Below, in pieces: positions 20,779 to 23,717 of a DNA stretch of 23,717 bases (position 1 is its first letter; each line of letters opens with the position of its first letter). The position numbers and the translations under genes are program-made. Below the pieces are notes generated by a model, which did not search any database, was not told the origin of the DNA, and was given only the letters and a program-made list of their open reading frames with translations. This stretch comes from JAICTV01 sp035634055. GTDB lineage: Bacteria; Planctomycetota; Phycisphaerae; Tepidisphaerales; Tepidisphaeraceae. The DNA lies in NCBI GenBank assembly GCA_035634055.1, contig DASQDR010000202.1:1-23717 (forward strand). The letters are read 5' to 3'.

Positions 20779-22269
20779 CTACTGCTGCGCCGTCGCGACC
20801 GCGGCGGTCTCCACCGTTTTGACCTCCAGCATCTCCGGCGGGGTCGAGTCGATGATCTGCTGGAGCTCGCTGATGCTCCGAACCACCTTGCCGGCCACCG
20901 AGGTGATGATGCTCCCCTGCTTCAGCCCGAGCTTCTTGCCGGTGTCGGCGTCGTCGATGCCGACGACGAACAGCCCGCCCACCGGGGCGGTCTCGCCCGC
21001 GGGGCCGTGCCAGTTCTGCGGAAGGCTGCTGAGCGTCAGCCCGCGCCAGCGCATCCGCTGGTTCTCGCGGTTGATCGCCACCTGCGGCATCGGACGGCGG
21101 CGCGGCGTCAGCTCCAGCTCCACCCCGCGGCCCTGGCGGTAGACCATCACCTTGGACGGGCGGTCCACCGGGGTCTGGCCGATCTGGCGGATGAACGAAT
21201 CGCTGTCGGGGACCTCGCGCCCGTTGAGGCTGACGATCACGTCGTTGAGCTTGAGCTTCGTGCCGTCGGCCGGGCTGCGCGGCTCGATCGCGTCGACCTT
21301 CGCCCCGCCGGCGCCCCGGCCGATGCCGGCAACGTTGCGGTCGCGCAGGGTCGGGTCGCTCACCGTCACGCCGAGGTACCCGTAGACCACCTCGCGCCCG
21401 GACTTCAGCGCGTCGATCTGGTTCATCAGCCACTCGCTGGACGGGATGGCGAAGCCGATGCCGTTGGTCTGCTTCTGCGGGAGGATGACCGCGGTGTTGA
21501 TGCCGATCACCTCGCCCGACAGGTTGAACAGCGGCCCGCCGGAGTTGCCCGGGTTGATCTCGGCGGTGGTCTGGATCAGGTTGGAGTAAAGCCGCCCTTC
21601 CTTGCTCGAGAGCTTGGGGAGCGAGCGGTCGGTGGCGGAGACCACGCCGACGCTCATGGCCAGCTCGCCCTCCGCGGCCAAGCCGTAGGGGTTGCCGATG
21701 GCAATGGTCCACTGCCCGCGGCGGGTGGCGCCGAACTTGGCGAACTTCACCACCGGGCAATTGACCCGCGGGATCTTCAGCACCGCCAAATCAGCGCGCG
21801 GGTCCGACCCGATCACGATCGCCGGGTAGACCTGCCGGTCGTCGGTGGTGACCCAGAGTTGCTCGGCCTCGCAGATCACGTGCTCGTTGGTGAGGATGAA
21901 CCCGTCGGCGCCGACGAAGAAGCCCGTGCCGACCGTGCGCGTGGTCTTGCTCAGGATCGAGTCGAGCTTTTGCGGGTTGAGGGTCTCGCTGCGCAGGGCC
22001 TCGTCGGAGTCGACGGGCGTGCACGACGCGCTGATGGCGACGACGGCGGGCGAGACGGAATCGGCGACCCGGGCGAACTGCGCTTGCAGCCCGGTCAGGT
22101 CCATCGTGCTGGCCGCCTCGATATCGGTCGAGGGGGTGGTGACACCGGCAGCGGCGTAGGAACCCCGAGGGTTTCCGACGACAGAAGGAAGACTCAGAAC
22201 CGAAAGAACCGCAAGCGTGACGGCGGCCAGCCCACGGCCACCACCCCGCGCGAACCAACAGCGTCCCAT
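20779..22269 (-). CDS. HtrA/DegP-like serine protease with two PDZ domains
   Basis: The 496-residue protein begins with a signal-like segment: Arg-rich start, then a hydrophobic run AAVTLAVLSVLSLPSVV (15-31), so export to or anchoring in the periplasmic side is likely. The trypsin-like domain has the full triad: His130 (LTNEHV), Asp160 (DPRADLAVLKI) and Ser243 (NPGNSGGP). A PDZ domain follows at about 295-390 and a second at about 410-485. HtrA proteases degrade or refold damaged envelope proteins. The ATG at 22269 has a GGGG stretch about 8 nt upstream. It is downstream of recA but separated by 479 bp with dyads, so it is probably transcribed on its own. Confidence 0.92.
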   Translation of the reverse strand: MGRCWFARGGGRGLAAVTLAVLSVLSLPSVVGNPRGSYAAAGVTTPSTDIEAASTMDLTGLQAQFARVADSVSPAVVAISASCTPVDSDEALRSETLNPQKLDSILSKTTRTVGTGFFVGADGFILTNEHVICEAEQLWVTTDDRQVYPAIVIGSDPRADLAVLKIPRVNCPVVKFAKFGATRRGQWTIAIGNPYGLAAEGELAMSVGVVSATDRSLPKLSSKEGRLYSNLIQTTAEINPGNSGGPLFNLSGEVIGINTAVILPQKQTNGIGFAIPSSEWLMNQIDALKSGREVVYGYLGVTVSDPTLRDRNVAGIGRGAGGAKVDAIEPRSPADGTKLKLNDVIVSLNGREVPDSDSFIRQIGQTPVDRPSKVMVYRQGRGVELELTPRRRPMPQVAINRENQRMRWRGLTLSSLPQNWHGPAGETAPVGGLFVVGIDDADTGKKLGLKQGSIITSVAGKVVRSISELQQIIDSTPPEMLEVKTVETAAVATAQQ

Positions 22270-22536
22270 GCACAGACCCCGCTGTTCGAGCTACCCCTGC
22301 GCTATCGGCCGGCGCGGCTCGTACAACTTGAGCCGTTTCCCGCCAGACCGACCGCCCCGCGAGCCCGCGCGGAACCGGCCGGAGCCGGTCGCCGCCAAGG
22401 GTGAGGCGCACGCGCTTTTTTCAAGGTCGCCCGTATCCCGATCGCCCCGGCCCCAATTCCGACATCGGGGCCGCACATCTCCGAGCGGCGTCGTTTGCCC
22501 GCACCGTTCGGAAACGCGTACAACATCAATGCAATC

Positions 22537-22592
22537 GGCAGGCCGGGAGTGCGGATTAATCAGTCGAGCCCGCACGACCCGGAATTTCTGCC
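22537..22592. repeat. Complex dyad, recA-htrA gap
   Basis: GGCAG, CCGGG and GTGCGG (22537-22554) pair in order with CCGCAC, CCCGG and CTGCC (22570-22592), giving a stem with small internal loops around an ATTAAT-containing loop. Confidence 0.6.
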
Positions 22593-22593
22593 T

Positions 22594-22628
22594 GTTTTAA
22601 GGCGTCGTGCCCCGGGGAATCCTAAAAC
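22594..22628. repeat. Second dyad with CCCCGGGG core, recA-htrA gap
   Basis: GTTTTAAGG (22594-22602) pairs with CCTAAAAC (22621-22628) with one bulged base; the loop contains the palindrome CCCCGGGG (22610-22617). The AT-rich arm ends give T4 on either strand. Confidence 0.55.
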
Positions 22629-22633
22629 GCGGA

Positions 22634-22686
22634 CAGCCCCGACCGCCTTAACACCGAAGCAAACGGTGATACGAGGGCCGGGGCTG
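22634..22686 (-). terminator. Probable recA terminator, branched stem
   Basis: CAGCCCCG (22634-22641) pairs with CGGGGCTG (22679-22686), with more G-C pairs inside, and an inner hairpin CACCG-AAGCAAA-CGGTG (22652-22668). On the minus strand the stem is followed by TCCGCGTTTTAGG. It lies 63 nt after the recA stop. Confidence 0.55.
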
Positions 22687-22748
22687 CTTGTTTATTGGGC
22701 AGTTACGGATCACACAGCGGGCGCCGCGCCCGTGCGGTCTACCTCACG

Positions 22749-23717
22749 TTACGCCTTGTCCGCAGGCAATTCGGGGGCGCCGTCGGCGGCGCCTTCCGCC
22801 TGCGGCTTGCCGCCCAGCAACCCCTTGCTGGTCAGCACCGCCACGCGGATCTCCTCGGCCACGTCCTTGTTGTCGAACAGGAACTGCTTGGAGTTCTCGC
22901 GCCCCTGCCCCAGCCGCATCGGGCCGTAGTTGTACCAGGCGCCGCTCTTCTCCACGACGTTCGCCAGCACCGCCAGGTCCAGCACGTCCCCCTCATAGCT
23001 GATGCCGCGGTCGAACATGATGTCGAACTCGGCGTCGCGGAACGGCGGGGCGATCTTGTTCTTCACCACGCGGGCGCGGGTGCGGGCGCCGATCGACACG
23101 TCCGCCTCCTTGATGGTCTGGGTGCGGCGGACGTCGATGCGGACCGACGCGTAGAACTTCAGCGCCCGCCCGCCCGGCGTGGTCTCGGGGTTGCCGAACA
23201 TCACGCCGATCTTCTCGCGGATCTGGTTGATGAAGATCACCGTGCACTTGCTCTTTGAGATCGCGCCGGTGAGCTTGCGCAGCGCCTGCGACATGAGCCG
23301 TGCCTGCAGGCCGACGTGGCTGTCGCCCATCTCGCCCTCGATTTCCGCCCGCGGGATCAGCGCGGCGACGGAGTCGATGACGATCACATCGACGGCATTG
23401 GAGCGCACGAGCAGCTCGCAGATCTCCAGCGCCTGCTCACCGGTGTCGGGCTGCGACACGAGCAGGTCGTCGAGCTTCACGCCGAGGCGCTTGGCCCACG
23501 AGGGGTCGAGGGCGTGCTCGGCGTCGATGAAGGCGGCCACGCCGCCCAGCTTCTGGCAGTTGGCGATGATGTGCAGCGTCAGCGTGGTCTTGCCGGAGGA
23601 TTCCGGCCCGAAGATCTCCAGCACGCGCCCGCGCGGGACGCCGACGCCACCCAGGGCGATGTCGAGCGACAGCGACCCGGTCGGGATGCCATCGACGGTG
23701 GCGCGGGCGTCGCCGTC
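22749..23717 (-). CDS. recA: Recombinase RecA (5' end outside the window)
   Basis: RecA forms filaments on single-stranded DNA for strand exchange and triggers LexA cleavage. The visible 322 residues start in DGDARATVDGIPTGSLSLD and include Walker A GPESSGKTT (37-45), the catalytic-glutamate motif FIDAEHALDP, VIVIDSVAAL, FINQIREKIGVMFGNPETTPGG (L2 loop) and an acidic/Ala-rich tail. By alignment with E. coli about 30 N-terminal residues lie beyond the edge. No intein interrupts it. An internal GTG at 23624 is not a start. No lexA or recX is adjacent; the next gene is an HtrA-like protease. Confidence 0.98.
   Translation of the reverse strand, partial: DGDARATVDGIPTGSLSLDIALGGVGVPRGRVLEIFGPESSGKTTLTLHIIANCQKLGGVAAFIDAEHALDPSWAKRLGVKLDDLLVSQPDTGEQALEICELLVRSNAVDVIVIDSVAALIPRAEIEGEMGDSHVGLQARLMSQALRKLTGAISKSKCTVIFINQIREKIGVMFGNPETTPGGRALKFYASVRIDVRRTQTIKEADVSIGARTRARVVKNKIAPPFRDAEFDIMFDRGISYEGDVLDLAVLANVVEKSGAWYNYGPMRLGQGRENSKQFLFDNKDVAEEIRVAVLTSKGLLGGKPQAEGAADGAPELPADKA

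Larger units (their letters stand above)
22270..22748. other. 479-bp gap between recA and the HtrA-like gene
   Basis: No convincing gene is present. A 94-codon frame on the minus strand (22575-22291) has Arg/Gly-rich, non-family sequence and ignores the hairpins. The recA-proximal part contains three successive dyads, and smaller hairpins lie at 22374-22389 (ACCGGC/GCCGGT), 22449-22472 (GGCCCC/GGGGCC) and 22718-22732. No clear promoter for the protease was found. Confidence 0.65.

Noticed and set aside
22410..22431. Plus-strand terminator (GCGCACGCGC followed by TTTTTT)
   Set aside because: The stem is only 4 bp and no plus-strand gene lies upstream.
22291..22575. 94-codon minus-strand frame upstream of the HtrA-like gene
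   Set aside because: Arg/Gly-rich product without motifs, lying over hairpins and ending just before the protease start.

Overview
The window is very GC-rich chromosomal DNA holding housekeeping genes, almost all on the minus strand. It carries an Rrf2-headed SUF cluster, a type II fatty-acid block (rpmF-plsX-fabH-fabD-fabG-acpP-fabF), alaS-trmB, an HtrA-like protease and recA. Gene content, weak or absent Shine-Dalgarno sites at several starts, and long spacers full of inverted repeats suggest a Planctomycetota-type bacterium, perhaps Phycisphaerae. That assignment is an inference from gene content; no 16S gene is present.

Region 1 (1-5.4 kb, minus): a SUF iron-sulfur assembly operon read as rrf2-type regulator, A-type carrier, sufB, hicA, hicB, sufC, sufD and the first codons of a further gene, probably sufS. 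The surprise is a complete HicA toxin / HicB antitoxin pair wedged between sufB and sufC: 6 nt after sufB, with an ATGA overlap between the two. A promoter with dyad symmetry sits directly on the regulator's start codon.

Region 2 (5.5-10.7 kb): a plus-strand PLP enzyme of the D-serine dehydratase/D-threonine aldolase group, a 1-kb gene-free spacer, a minus-strand GAF-PP2C phosphatase, and a plus-strand CCA-adding enzyme. The spacer (6600-7606) holds a heptamer/23-bp low-complexity block, a promoter-like element followed by an rrn boxA-like sequence with no rRNA gene after it, two 40-bp inverted arms bounding a MITE-like 250-bp unit, and three imperfect repeat units, the last of which contains the stop codon of the phosphatase gene.

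Region 3 (10.7-16.7 kb, minus): the fatty-acid block. rpmF-plsX-fabH-fabD-fabG are consecutive; acpP seems to have its own promoter, and fabF lies downstream of it. PlsX and FabH/FabD/FabG/ACP/FabF link phospholipid synthesis to chain initiation and elongation. A terminator-like hairpin and a promoter-like sequence lie upstream of rpmF.

Region 4 (16.9-23.7 kb, minus): alaS-trmB (GTGA overlap), a secreted two-PDZ HtrA-like protease, and a 5'-truncated recA. The recA-to-protease gap contains three successive dyads, one of them a likely terminator.

A recurring theme is that many gaps between genes hold a different inverted repeat, often perfect over 18-23 bp. No tRNA, rRNA, CRISPR array, insertion sequence or prophage gene was recognised.
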